Assembly (NCBI GenBank): GCA_013397845.1
Contig: VZTG01001100.1
Span: 310,001 to 374,000 of the forward strand
DNA length: 64,000 nucleotides
Reading direction: 5' to 3'
Source of the DNA: Melanocharis versteri
Lineage: Eukaryota > Chordata > Aves > Passeriformes > Melanocharitidae
Shown here: positions 1-12,500 of the stretch, in pieces
Position numbering within the stretch: the first letter of the stretch is position 1
How the letters are laid out: every line of letters starts with the position of its first letter
The notes under the pieces: generated by a model
Databases searched by the model: none
Told to the model about the DNA's origin: nothing
The model's input: only the letters and a program-made list of their open reading frames with translations
Position numbers and translations under genes: made by a program

Positions 1-340
1 AGCCAGGAGAAGAGATCCAATCAGTGAAACAGAAAGTGAGGTTTATTTTACAGACAAGCCAGCACAACACAACAAATCAGAAGGCAGAGGGTGAAGGGGC
101 AGGACCAGAACTTCCTTCTTATTTAAAGATTGGGGGATCTCGAGTCTGGCGGTGCCCAAGGGGCCATCTTTCTGAGTACCTCTAATTAAGCAGCGTCTCC
201 TGGAACACACTCCAGTAGCAGAACCTAGATCAGTCGAGCACTAAGCACTATGTGCCCACTGATCCTCCGTGCGCTTGGCCTGGCTGCCCCTCCAAGGTCT
301 TAGGACCCACTGCAGAGAGTAATCCAAGCTCTGCACTTCA
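1..340 (-). mobile_element. Possible retroelement/LTR fragment at window edge
   Basis: GC-richer than its surroundings. On the minus strand it shows a TATA-like TTTAAATAAG (about 118-127) and, some 70 bp further on, AATAAA (about 44-49) about 45 bp from the left edge. That is the layout of an LTR 3' half. I do not recognise the family, and it may instead be unique sequence. Confidence 0.3.
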
Positions 341-1023
341 GAAAGTGAGAATGCAAAGCAGAGCTAATTTAAAATATTTCCCTTCCCAATTCCCCTGGCA
401 GGAGGTCCAATAAGAACAGAGTAAATGAATTATTTTCTTTATGGTTTAGAGTCTATCCACACATGGGAAACAGAAGACATGGCTGTGCTCAAAGTACTGC
501 CAAATACACAGGGTAAAAACACCCGTAGAGAGAGTATTAGCTCCAGCTAATCTCACAAAATTACTTTAATATTTTGTTTCACCTAAAAAAGAAGGTGAAA
601 CATTAAATAAATTTCTAAATTCACAGTCCTTTTAAGTCCAAGGGTGCTTTTAAGAAGGTACATACCATAACGCTGCAAAACTTGCACACTGACCAGAATA
701 GGAACAGAATTTTGACTGAACAGGCAAAGCTGCTTAGCCATCTTTTTAATAAAGTCCTGACTTGTCAGAGTAAAACCTTTTTACAGGACTACACCAGTTC
801 TGACATAGCTTACTCCACATGCAAATTTTCTCATTTTGGGTCAAAATGAGAGAGACTGTTAATTATTCATGATTAAGATTGGGAAGTTTTTTTTTTTTCT
901 GCTACACCTATGCCCTAATCACCTGCAGACAGAAACGGCTCACTACTGATGCCTTAAATTTTAACTCTCATATTTTTCAGATTCTGTACTGTATTAGTAT
1001 ATAACTCTGGACTTCATATAGAG

Positions 1024-1384
1024 TGTTAGCAAGTTCTCTTCACAGGTTAGCTAGACAAAACAGCCTTTGCAGCCTGGAAAACCAAGGTCACCATCGCAGC
1101 TTCAGGTCCAAGAAAGTGTGAACAACAGTGAATTGAAAAGAACAAACTGGAGGATGGGACTTTATTATCTGAAGCTGTAATTGGACAAATTATCCTCAAT
1201 ATATAAACGGACCAAACTTATAAAAGTGTGAAAACCCGTGACCCTTTGTCCATCTTGGGTGTAGCCTCAGCCAGGCTCTTGTACTGCCCAAGGTGTATCC
1301 TTTGAAGGCCTTTTTAATAAATACCTACTTTATTTCTTTACTCTGTCTAGCCTCTGTTCTAGGTGGCCTCTCAAGGCACCGCTA
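1024..1384 (+). mobile_element. Solo LTR of an endogenous retrovirus
   Basis: The 3' part (TTGGGTGTAGCCTCAGCC, then CTGCCCAAGGTGTATCC, then CTCTGTCTAGCCTCTGTTCT) is a familiar avian LTR. On the + strand there is a TATA box (TTATAAAAG, 1218-1226) and AATAAA at 1316-1321, about 95 bp apart, the expected LTR order. TGTTAGC at 1024 is a plausible left end. The right end is approximate and no target duplication is visible. No coding region is attached. Confidence 0.75.
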
Positions 1385-4300
1385 CTCCAACCAACAAATC
1401 TCAAGGAGAATATATTAATTGCAATTTTTAGACAGACACTGTTTTGTCCTGATGCACACTGGAAGATGTTTGGATTGGGGTTGTCGTGGGTTTTTTTTAA
1501 ATAATGTTGCCAGTAGCAGAAAATAATTTTCCACTTAGCCCTAAACTATTTGATTTTGCTAATATTCTGTCCTAACCCAACAAAGATTAATAACTGTGAG
1601 CAGACATTTAACTCAATGGGACTCCTCACTGTGCATTGTATTCAGCTTGCACATGAAAAAATTGGGCCTTACACTGAGCAACTTCACACCAGTGTGACAA
1701 TTTATATCGTCACATGCAGGATCAAAGATAAAATTTTCATTGTCTGTATGAAGTAATGTGCTCTATCAGATTTACACAAACTCAAAGCCCTTAAGATAGC
1801 TATCTCCAGAGCAAGGTCAAATTTCTGCAGAGCCAGGAGTATCGAAGCCTGGCTGCAAAAGCTAGCTAAGCTTCAAAGTCCAACCATGAAAAAACAAGTC
1901 GTGTACTTGCACACTGACTTTTTTTTCTCCTGTTCTGACATTAAATTTAAATACACACTAGAAATGAAAGAAAAAAAAAAAAAGAAATAGCCCAATTAAA
2001 AAAAAAGAGAGGATAGATATTTTTCAATGCTGATACATAGAACTTTAGTTCCTTTTTTTCCCCGTCAAAAAATATTTAAAACACTGCAGATTCCAAAAGC
2101 ACTAATTTTCATAATACACAGGACACCTGAGTCAGTACTGATATAACAACTTCCACTCACTGTCTTCTTCTGATCATCACTGGATTAGACAACAACTCAG
2201 ACTAGTGCTGTTGGTGAATATAGACTCTCTTTTATCCCTGCAGTAAGGGACCACAGAATATTTACATTTACAGTAAGTATTTTCCAAAGTAACTAGATTT
2301 TTTGCAAAATAATGCCAAAGGCCTATGGCTAGTATTTTATTACTTCTCAGCATTACTTACTACTAACCAGCAGCTCTTTTCCTTCCAAAAGCCAAAAGAG
2401 GAAAAAAGTCAATGTTTCAGATGCATTGATCAGCACTGGTTTTGCCTGTTTTCTGTTGAAGAGAGAACAGGGAGAGGAAGGAATAAAAAAAGCCACCAGG
2501 CACCTACCTTACACAGACTGAGACTTAAGCTCTCACACATAACTTAGTGGCTAGTACCTCTGAATGCACAAACCAACTATTCTAGAGTCAGTCTCCTCAG
2601 GCTGACCAAAATTCCAGCTTGGAAAACTCCCCCAGCACAGGTTTCATCCAAACCAGTATCCCTGCACAAACAGCTTCTGTTCAGTGAACCTGGCGAGAAT
2701 TCCTTACTCGCCCAGTTCCCACCAGCTCCTGAAAGAACATCCATCTGAAAAGCTGCCTACCCTGTTTTTGGAGTACAGCTTCCACACAGCTCATCCTAGA
2801 AGGCACACCTTCTGTAATCAAAAACCTTTGCCCTGCTGACACCTGTCTCTGTTTCTCTATTTTATTAAAACTCCTAATCTGATACCTGATTACCAACCCA
2901 AAGGGATTCCGAGGGTATTATAACCCATTACTGATGCCAAAATAAGTCAACATTACAGCTTGTAACTGCCCAGTCCTGCAGTACTTACTGAGGCAAAGTC
3001 AGGAGAGACAGAATTCCCTAAAGCAGAAGGAACAAAAAAAGAAGGCAAGCTTGACCACTGTATTGGAGACATCTTGGGACCAAACATGCTTCAGAAACAT
3101 TTGGAGTAGCCTACTATGTTCTCAACCTATTTGAGGAATGCAGACTGCTTTGGAGAAGGAAAAACAATCACCTACTCAAGACTCCTACAAACTACTGTTT
3201 TAGCACATTTACCAGAAAAATGTCAAGATTAATTAAGAATAAAACTACTCAAGAAAAAACAAGAGATCACACACTGTAAAACCAAGTCTGACTGGAATCT
3301 CATTTCCAACATTTCCAAGAGTAGCACTCCATGTACTGTTTTAAGCACTACAGAATATCCTTGAGGAAAAATGCAGATTTAATAACTTCGGTAATCCCAA
3401 ATGCTAAAATTAATCACTTTATCTGCTAGCTGCATTCACCACATGAGCCCAAGACCATCAAAACCTTACACAACTCCTCTTACAGGTCAGTATCATATAC
3501 ACCCAAGTTAAATAACACAAATACAGCTGCTGATTATACATTGCACTAAGAAGCAAATAAAAATACCATATATCTGTGTGATTTACCTAACAATATGCAT
3601 AGGTTCATTTTCATGGTTTAAATTTTTAACTACAGACCACCTAAACTCTGAAAAAAAAATCACTAACATCTACTATTTATACCTTCACTGCCAGAGAAAA
3701 TGGCTCTCATCCAAAACTATTTTACAGCAGTTTACAGCAAGATTATTTGGTGTTTATAACAAAAACCCACACACTTTACAAACCTAAGATTTTTTAAAAC
3801 TGCCAACCTATTGCACTTGGCAGACTACAAAAAGAATGTTTCACGGAAGACAGAGCATGAGAGGCTATGTGCCCTATATATACACAAAAGGAAGCAATGT
3901 TAGGGGAGCAGCACCTGGACAGAAATGTCTATACATAGCATTCTTTGCTTGGCTTTACCTGCAAGAAAGATTTTTTTCATATTCCTTCAATGGAGTTTAA
4001 AGTCAGAGGCAGAACAAGTCAGCCAATGTATCCACATCCATGCTAAACAAACACATTTAACTTGCAGTTTTCCTGGTGATGCAGCAACCAAGAAAGAATT
4101 ATTTAGGTAACATGTGGCTTACATCCCTGTCATAAACAAGGCCAAATGAGTTCCTCAGAGTCCAAAGTGTTATGTGAATGGTTAAGGAGACAGAAAAGGA
4201 CCAATAGTTTCCAGAGTATTTTATCTTAATATTTTCCAGAAGAAAATTTCATGAGAGATAACAGCTTAATTTTTTTTAAATTAAAAGTATGTAAAGATAG

Positions 4301-7300
4301 GTTCTTAAATCCACATTACAGACTAATGAAGAGCAGTTAGACTTGCAAAGCCACACACCTCAAAGCCTTCTGAAATTGTCTAGAGTTCCAGATGCTTATT
4401 GTTTGCATGCCTGTACATGACAAAAGCAGGAGTCAGAAGACCATGAAAACTGGCAAAAGAAAATATCCAGAGCAACTTTTATTTAAGTGAGCTTAAGGAC
4501 TTGAAGAGCTAAATTTCTAATGCTTTGATCTGAAAATTTTAATTCTCACAATAAGTAGCCTAAGCCAGATTTTGCTTCACGTTGCCTTTTCAAATTCAGT
4601 CTGGGTAGACTCTAGCGAAGTTTGTGTACCTTTTTTCATAACCTTGATGCATCAGTCAACACTTTACATACAGTCAGCTTTCCATTTTCATCTAGGACAA
4701 TAATTAAAGGCCAGTTTGTTTTGGGCATGGTTTTATTCACCAGCAGATGCTGAAGTAGGCGACAGGTTTTTGTTTCAACAGCTTAAGATCATTCAGCTAC
4801 AGTGGGAAAAAACCTTCTGCAACAAAAAAACCCAAAGCTATGAGTTTCTAAATGTTTCTTTCAAAAGTAATGTAACTATTTTTAACACAGAAATTTATTC
4901 AACTCGCATAGTACAGGGCTTTAATTCAGAAGCCAATTATTTCAAGAGGAAAAATCAGAAACAATAGTAAAAGAAGGAATGTACTGTGTACCCTGAATCT
5001 TTGCATTCTGCTGTATCAAAAATATATTCTAGAGGTATGAAGCTGCTTTTTAAACCTGGACAATAAATATCCCATTGCAAGCATAATCATCTTCTTTTCT
5101 ACAAAAACATACTGTAGTATGTAACTTGCCATCTGAAACTGTCAAGAACAATTTTTAAGAACAATATTTTTAAAGGATACTTCCTTCTCTACTACTACAA
5201 ATATATTGGAAGGCCCCGGGACAGAGGTGGTAAGAACTTGGGACCTTTGCATCAAGTATAGCTATTGTCTTCTGAAGACTGATATTTATTTCCAGAAAAT
5301 TAAGTGTGCAACAAAACAGAACAAAACAAATTTTGGAATAAACCTAAGGACAAGGAACATTACAGATATAATTATTTCTTTTCTGAAAAATAAAAAACAC
5401 AAAAACGAGTAAACTCAAAGTTCTGTATTTCCTCTCCGTTTAATACTTTACAGTACAAAATATACAGTTACGTGGCATAAGATATCTCTATTCTGTTTTT
5501 CAACCCAAATCCTATCCAATTTATACTCAAGACATTTCAGCATGTGCATTACATTCCCTTTTACACTATTTGTATCTCATTTTCTTCCTTGGAGCATCAG
5601 AACTTCTTGAGCTACTCTATTTGCTGCTAACACACATTAAAGCCCTATCACTGAGGCATACACCAGCAGAGAAGTCTCCTTCCTATCTACTTTATGTTAT
5701 TGCATTGTACTACCCAAACACTACCAAACTAGTGCTGTGTAGGCCCAAGAGGGCAGTAAAGCAAGAGAAAATAAGACACTTGAGTAAGAGATTACCCTGG
5801 ACTATGGCCCCAGTTTTGCCAACAATAGCATAGCAAATATGTAGTGAACTTAGGGCAGCACTACTAAATGAAGTCTTGCAAATGTTTATGTTCAAATTAC
5901 TGTAAGACTATAAAAAATTCATAAGAAAGAGCAGAAATAATTAACTTGCTTTGTAAGAACAACCCTTAGTTAAGAGTTCACTCTCTCATTCCACCAATGC
6001 ACTGTGCTAAGGGGAGTCAGAAGTTGTAATCTACTCACAGAACAATATGAACCAGTTACCATTTCTTCAAACCATCCCTCTCCAAAAGTAACCCAAGCTT
6101 ACTGCTCCAACTCACAATCTAGGATCAAAGAAGTTAATAGCACAGTACAAATTAATACACATCTGTTTTTTAGATTTCAGTACATCAAGTTTTTCTGAAG
6201 CTAAGAAGTATCCATCATGTCTCCTGAATCCATGCAAACACTTTGATGCTGCAATACATGCAATGCAATAAAGTGATGCTCGTGAAACCCCTGGAAACAA
6301 CACAGTGCATCTCCCTAACTACTCCATACCCCTGCAGCTTTCCAGGGTGTTGACTAATGCAAGTACGCCTGTATAACACTACACTGTTATCACTTATACT
6401 TTTAAGTAATAAGGCTTAATTTCATTAAATTTTAACTGAAAAAAAACTATTTAAATCACAAAACCTGGGATATAGGGAATACACCCCTGATTAAGCAAAC
6501 AACAGGTGAACCTGTTTCAAGCACAAGCTCAGTTCCAAACACAGTGCAATGCCACAAACCCAAGGAATATCGAATAGGAAGTGAAGACTCCATTCAAATA
6601 CGGTTAAAACACTTCAAAAACACAAGCATTTTGAAAAGGCTGAAATTGTCTTTCCTAAGTTACACATAAAACTGTGAGTTACAACTACTGTCTTATTGCA
6701 GAAGACTCAAAAAATACCTACACCTTCTCCAGTGGTTTGAAGTCTTCCAGCCAAGAAGACTTGCAGGCAGCAGGATGAGTAATTTATTTCACAATTGCAC
6801 CAAAGTTTCCATATTTTCTATAATCCAAAGACGTATCTATTAGCACAAACAAAAACTAGAAACAGAACCAGTTCTATTTTTCCCACCCAGAGCAGAAATG
6901 CAGATGCATTATTTCTTGAGTACTTGTGCAGACAGCAACTCTCCAAGACAGGAGGCCTGCAGCAGGCATTTTTTAAATACAGGTGTATTAAGGGGATGGA
7001 CATGGCATAAACATTCCCGACCTGTAGGAAAGAGGGGCTGGGACCTCACAGTGAAAGGGCACAAGAATTTCTTAAGGGGAAGTCAGTTTCCCTGACTAAA
7101 GCATATTCTGCAAACAACTTCTTTAATGCAGCAACCTACTCCATAAGTCAAAAACATTGTGGTCCAAACTAAGATAATTTTGAAAACATAGGAAGACAAA
7201 AATAAAAAGAGGACAGAAAGACATAGCCAAAGTACCTCACACCACAGAAGCATCATCCTCTGCAACTCTCAAAACCCCGTTGTTCTGCAAAGGCTTTTTT

Positions 7301-7439
7301 CTTAAGCAAACGGGTTGACATGGGCTAGTTGTTTTGTAAGAGAAGTGGCATCATTAGGGAAAGAGAGTGTAAAAAGCAGCTCGAAGAACAATAAAAGCGA
7401 GTAAAGTTTGCGGATTTGGTAATGCTTTTTGTCAAAGTC
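1385..7439. other. AT-rich non-coding sequence, probably SOCS6 intron 1
   Basis: No frame longer than 87 codons and none resembling a protein. A-rich runs lie at about 1970-2010. If the CpG island at 7.4-8.5 kb is the SOCS6 promoter, this is intron on the minus strand. The block 2560-2900 is somewhat GC-richer but I recognise nothing in it. Confidence 0.5.
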
Positions 7440-7515
7440 AAGTTCTTAAGTGCTGCCTGTCACAGAAAGGAGCCTCTCTCACTCGCCCCTTCGGGAGCCC
7501 TTGGCGCACCCTCAC

Positions 7516-8300
7516 CTCGCAACAACCCGGGGCTCCTCCACCGCACAAACCCCGGCACCAGCTGCCCAAATCGCCCCCTCCGGACACCCGCCCCGCCGGA
7601 GACGAGGACCCCCAAGCCTCAGCTGAAGGCGGGTTTCACGGCGGGGTGAAGGGAAATCAGCCCAATTCCGCCGCCCCCCATAATGGCACCAACAGGCGCG
7701 GGGTGCATTCGGGCAGCGGCCCAGGGAAAGAGCACGGGAGCCCGGCGGGCCCCGCTGCCGCGACTGGCGGGGGCGAGAGCCCGGCCCGGGCCCCCTCCTG
7801 TCACGGCGGGGGCTGGGCAGCGCCTCGCCGGCCCGGGCCCGGCGCAGCTTCCCGCTCGCCCNNNNNNNNNNNNNNNNNNNNNNNNNNNNNNNNNNNNNNN
7901 NNNNNNNNNNNNNNNNNNNNNNNNNNNNNNNNNNNNNNNNNNNNCGCACAGCCCGGCGGCGGCAGCAGGAGGGCCGCGGGCATCCCCGCTCCGTCCCTCC
8001 GCCTGCCCGGCCGCCCCCGCCGCCCGGCGGACTCCACCAGCCCTCCGCGGCACCCCTGCCCCGCTGAAGCCGGGCCCCTTCCCTTGCTCGGGTCTGAGCG
8101 CCTCGCCCCGGGCTCGTTCCCGCTTGGCGGCCGCGGGAAAACCGCGGGGGGCGGCCGGGAGCCGCGCTGGAAGGGAGGCAGAGAGGCGGTCGGGCTTTGT
8201 TAGCCTCGGCCCTTTCCGCGCTCCCCCACCCCCTCCGGAGTGTGACCGCTCCGCTGGGCTACAGGAGCTCATCAGCGAAGTTCACAGGGAGCTACTTCCC
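7516..8300 (-). other. SOCS6: Candidate non-coding first exon (approximate 5' end)
   Basis: On the minus strand the best splice donor in the island is GCGAG|GTGAGG, with exon end at 7516. Transcription would begin somewhere in the GC-rich block to the right, around 8000-8500. Other possible donors lie at about 8475-8490. The exon start cannot be fixed, partly because of the gap inside it. Confidence 0.25.
7862..7944. other. Assembly gap (83 N) in the CpG island
   Basis: A run of 83 undetermined bases inside an extremely GC-rich promoter. Dropout of GC-rich reads is the likely cause, and the true length may differ. Confidence 0.99.
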
Positions 8301-8424
8301 CTCTCCGTTCTGGCGGGGGGCAGCCCCTCGCCGGTAGCGCCCGGCCCGAGGAGTCGCTCCGCCGCCCCCGCTGCCCCGCCGCGAGGCGCCGGCCATGGGC
8401 GCTCCCCCCGGGGCCCGCGCTGCG

Positions 8425-8458
8425 CGGGAGCGGGAGCGGGAGAGGGAGAGGGAGAGAG
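8425..8458 (+). repeat. Purine-rich simple repeat (GGGAGA/GGGAGC)
   Basis: Five or more hexamer units, GGGAGC changing to GGGAGA, at the edge of the left CpG island. Confidence 0.9.
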
Positions 8459-8723
8459 GTAGTTTCTCCTCCGCTTCACCTTCCCTCACACCTCCCTTGG
8501 CGTGAAAGCGACGCGCCAGAGTAGGCATTACTTTTGTGCTTAACTCTGCTTCACGGATCTCCACGAGAAAAGTGACGCTAAACTTCAGGCATATCAGCTC
8601 TGCTGCAGCAACTTCATCCAAGCAGACTGCTTTGATTGCTTGTTCTCCGGTCTCTTTTTAAAAATAAAATGCTAACTCGAGAACAAGAAAACAATTGTCC
8701 ATTTAGGATGCGCGAGACTGATG

Positions 8724-8740
8724 CGACTAGCAGGGGGCGA
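8724..8740 (+). promoter_or_regulatory. CTCF-like motif near the left CpG island
   Basis: GACTAGCAGGGGGCGAA matches the core of the CTCF consensus (AGCAGGGGGCG) on the + strand. Confidence 0.4.
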
Positions 8741-8853
8741 AGAATTAAAATCTATGGACAATATGGCTCTTAAAAGTTGTCACAAGTCGTGCTTGCTGAC
8801 TGGTGTGGAGCTAGTAAAATACTACCTTTCTTTTCTGTGGTGTATATAACTGA

Positions 8854-8874
8854 TGCAAATCGACTCGATTTGCA
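8854..8874. promoter_or_regulatory. Perfect 21-bp palindrome with octamer motifs
   Basis: Arms TGCAAATCGA and TCGATTTGCA flank a single C. The left arm, with the preceding A, forms the POU/octamer motif ATGCAAAT (8853-8860). The right arm forms the related GTGCAAAT on the minus strand. It lies about 310 bp outside the CpG island. Confidence 0.55.
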
Positions 8875-9510
8875 CAGATAAGCATAATTTTCTTACCTAT
8901 GTAGTCGCATGACAGTCAGCAAGATTATTCGTATGACTCATTATGAAACTACTGATTTCAAGGTTAAAAATCTGTTGAAACTCAAGATTGTGAGAATATT
9001 CATTCATATTCTGCTTGAATTCTATGAGATCAGAGGTGTTTGTGAATTGAGGTCAGTGATTTGTTAAATTGCCAAGGTTATTTGAGGTCAGAGTGTGCCC
9101 TGATTGCATTCACATTTTTATATCTCAGGCCTTTATAGAGAGTTAAAGACTCCTTTAGTCTCATCCAAGGGTCGTATGCTTCTCTATGTGTCTGATCAAC
9201 CTCAGTTTCTGGCAGGCCAGGACCATTTCAGGAGATGATGACTCTAATCACAGTTGCAGAAAGAAATATTTTTTTTTCAAATATAAAGTTTGGCTTTTTC
9301 ATTTATATATAGAATGACTTATGTTTTTGTTAAGTGCTTTAGATTAAAACTGTTTGTTTTGCAATGATTACATGTTATCAGTGGTATTACAAAGCTGAGA
9401 ATCGCTTCAAGTGGATCACGTGAAACCGTATGGATTTTAACTTTTGTTTGTAAACCCAATATTGTTGATATGAAAAATACAAATTACTTTCTAGGCTGAT
9501 GGTGGTGTTC

Positions 9511-9530
9511 AAAGAAAGAAAGAAAGAAAA
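9511..9530 (+). repeat. AAAG microsatellite
   Basis: Four to five AAAG units. Confidence 0.9.
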
Positions 9531-12500
9531 TTAAATAAGTAACAAAACACTTTTTTTTTTCTACACAACGTAGAGAGTTCCTTTTTTTTCCTAGATGAAC
9601 TGTTACAAGTTTAGCAACCTAGTTAAAAGGGAGAATAAGAGAGAGCAAGAAAGGACCTGATTGGGAAAGTTTCTGTTTAATTTTTGTGCTGTTCTGTCAT
9701 TTCCTCAAACAAGGAGTTTTTCTTTGTGTGTGTGTATGTTCTTACCTTCTTCTCGGGCCTCCTTTTCCTTTGGATACAGGCATTTGAACAAGTAATTATT
9801 TTCAGGATCCTGCTGGCATTTGTGCTTGACACATATATGTGGTAGTAACTTAATCTGTGTTTTCAGCAGCAGCTGTGGGACAATAGCAGCTGTATGCGAA
9901 GAAGCCAACTGGGCTAAAAATGTTTGTCCTTCGTTTTGCTTTCAGGGAGCTTTTACCATAGGCAACTTTTGCAGTCGTCTATATTGCATGCGAGACAAAT
10001 TTTTTAAATGGTCTTAGAAACCTTATTCTACAGTCTCCCACATTATTAAAAAATAGTTGAGCCTGGATGATGAGGTTTTCTAGCCTACGTGCCGACTAAA
10101 GGTTTTCATGTGTCTGAAACTGCCTCCTTGTCAGTCCTATGAATCAAAGGACTTAGCTTTTTGCAGAAATGGGACTGATAGACAGCAGGAACTTTGAAGA
10201 AAAGTAATGCAAGACATTTGGTAGCTTTTTCCCCCATGTCTTCCATACCTTAACTTTCTTCTCACTAGGGATGATGTTAAATATGGCTTAAATTAGCATC
10301 ACTACTCCAAGTACTCACCTTCCTCATTTTCTCTCCATCTCCTTCCCTCCTCCTGCCCATGCACATGCTTCACTTTTTTCATGGTGGCTCCAGGCCTCAT
10401 TGGTCCTCTCTAAGCCAGCTCAGGTGGCAAAATCTCATAAGGTTCATTTTCCTAACAATAAATCATGACATAAAGATGCCTTATTTCTCACACTGCATTC
10501 TTCTCCAGAGGCTACCAATGTGTTCTCGGCTCATCTCAGCCTTAACATATAGCTTCAAGTTTGGGATAGACTTTTTCCCATCGAAATGTGGCAGCAGACA
10601 ACTGTATCTCAGTGAGAGCAACAGTTTCTTACCAAGTCTGAATTCACGTAAGTGTGCTACTGTTGTTGCATCTTGGATAGCAGACAAGGAGAATGTAAGC
10701 AGGATCACTCAAATGAGTTTTTCTTGGCTTAAAAACACATATCGAACTAAATTGGGCTGTTCGTACATTCAAGCATCTTGTTTTAATCCTCTCTGTACGT
10801 AGCACCTATCAGACTTGCCTCACAGGTGCTAGCTTTTTTAAAATGATGAGAACTAGAAAATCGGTCTTAGTAATAGAAAATTCAAATCTTTCACATCTGT
10901 TTTCCTTATACTTGGGACCTTCAAAAATCAGGAACCCTATACCCAGTTTTAATTACTTTGGAGTTGCATGTTGATGAGTTCTCTATTTTGATAGGTTTAT
11001 GTCTTTTTTCTCATTATACTCAAAAATGTGATTACAGATTATTTCATTATTTTCGAGATCAAAATGTGTATGTATAAATCTGTAGTTCAGACGGACAGGT
11101 CAGAAACCTAAATTATGAGTGTTCATTGGCAACAAAGCCAATGTTATGTCCACTATATCTACTTTTTTTCTTATTGCTACCTACCTGCCTGGCATAGGTT
11201 ATCATCATCTTGTAACAACTTCCCTGGCCTTGGCTCTTTGGCCTGAATTGTGGTGGGAAGTTAGTGCCTTTGTCTTATTGTTCTTGCAGGCATATAACTG
11301 TGATTGTATTTTAAGGACCCAAATGCCTTCCTTTCCCGTTCTGTTCAGTATATTTCAGAAAGGGAATTTGTTGTCATTTTACTAAAATGTCCAAATTATT
11401 GTAATGCTTTACAGGAACTTGATCTTTTAGATGGTAACTGTTCAAATGGCCTTGAAAAAATGTATGCTTTTAAGGAAAGCCATACATACAAAATCAATAA
11501 ATTGTTGCTGGTTTTTTGTAACTGTGGCCTAATTTTCTGATTTTTTAATTCTTGTACTCATTTTTTATTATGTGCATTTTATGTATCCTTTATTTGTATT
11601 TTTAGATAATATTGTATATTTATATTCTTATGTCACAATATGTATTAGAAATCCTTATATATCACATCACCACATATAGTTTTCAGACACTGTAGATTGC
11701 TTGTTCCACTTCATTTTCTCATAGATTCTTGCACATTTCCTGTTAATAAATTCAATTTCTATTACAAAAGTTTATTTATGTAAATATTTTCAAAGTTGGT
11801 GGGGTTTTTTGTTGTTGTTGTGTTTTCTTCCTTTTTTTTGAAGGGACTTCCCCCTCCATCCAGTTTAATAGTATTGTTATGAAAAAAAAAAAAAACACCA
11901 AAATGAGGTGAAGTATACAGGAAGTTCTTTCACACAGACAAACCTTTTGTCTCAGCTTGGAGTTAAATTGGCATTACATACTGACACTGCTGAAATTAGT
12001 TTAGGGTATAGATGGCATTAAGACCTCTTATAGCTACTAAAGAACTATCATACATGAAAATTATGTGCCACATTTTAATCAGAGTACTGGTATTGCTTCT
12101 GCTTCATGCTGTGGTTATGTCATGATATGCTATATCTTTTATGATTATGGATAAAAACCAAGTCCTTACTTACTTGGGTGTTTTTCGAAAATACACCAAT
12201 TCTGAGTGCCACTCTCACCTCTTTAATTCAATGTCATTTCAAGAGGAAATATACTTAAAAATTATTGATGAGCACTTCTGAAATTAAGATTCTTACATTC
12301 ATTACAAAGTTTTGTGCTGGTGATAGGGGTTGTTCATTTTTTTTAGCAAGAGCACAGCTCAATTTTTACTTTCAAAGTTTTCTAACAATTGTATTACGGT
12401 AGAAAACAGCGTATAGCAAAATGACATCTCTACAGCACAAGGGGACTAACTTCTAATCTGTTGAGTAGTGGAAAAAGGGAGGAGTCATTTTAATTGTTTA

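Larger units (their letters stand above)
7440..8545 (-). promoter_or_regulatory. SOCS6: CpG island, inferred SOCS6 promoter
   Basis: About 1.1 kb of very GC- and CpG-rich DNA with a purine-rich (GGGAGA) repeat at 8425-8458. The gene is inferred from conserved amniote gene order, in which SOCS6 lies head-to-head with RTTN. SOCS6 has a non-coding first exon, a long first intron and one coding exon. Here the coding exon would lie left of the window. The sequence does not itself name the gene. Long open frames across the island are composition artefacts. Confidence 0.6.

Noticed and set aside
7512..8621. Several long open frames on both strands (up to 259 codons)
   Set aside because: They lie in a CpG island with few stop codons, run through the gap, are Pro/Ala/Gly/Arg-rich and overlap in many frames; composition explains them.
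10359..10802. 147-codon open frame on the + strand
   Set aside because: No recognisable motif or start context; the length is within chance for a 64-kb window.
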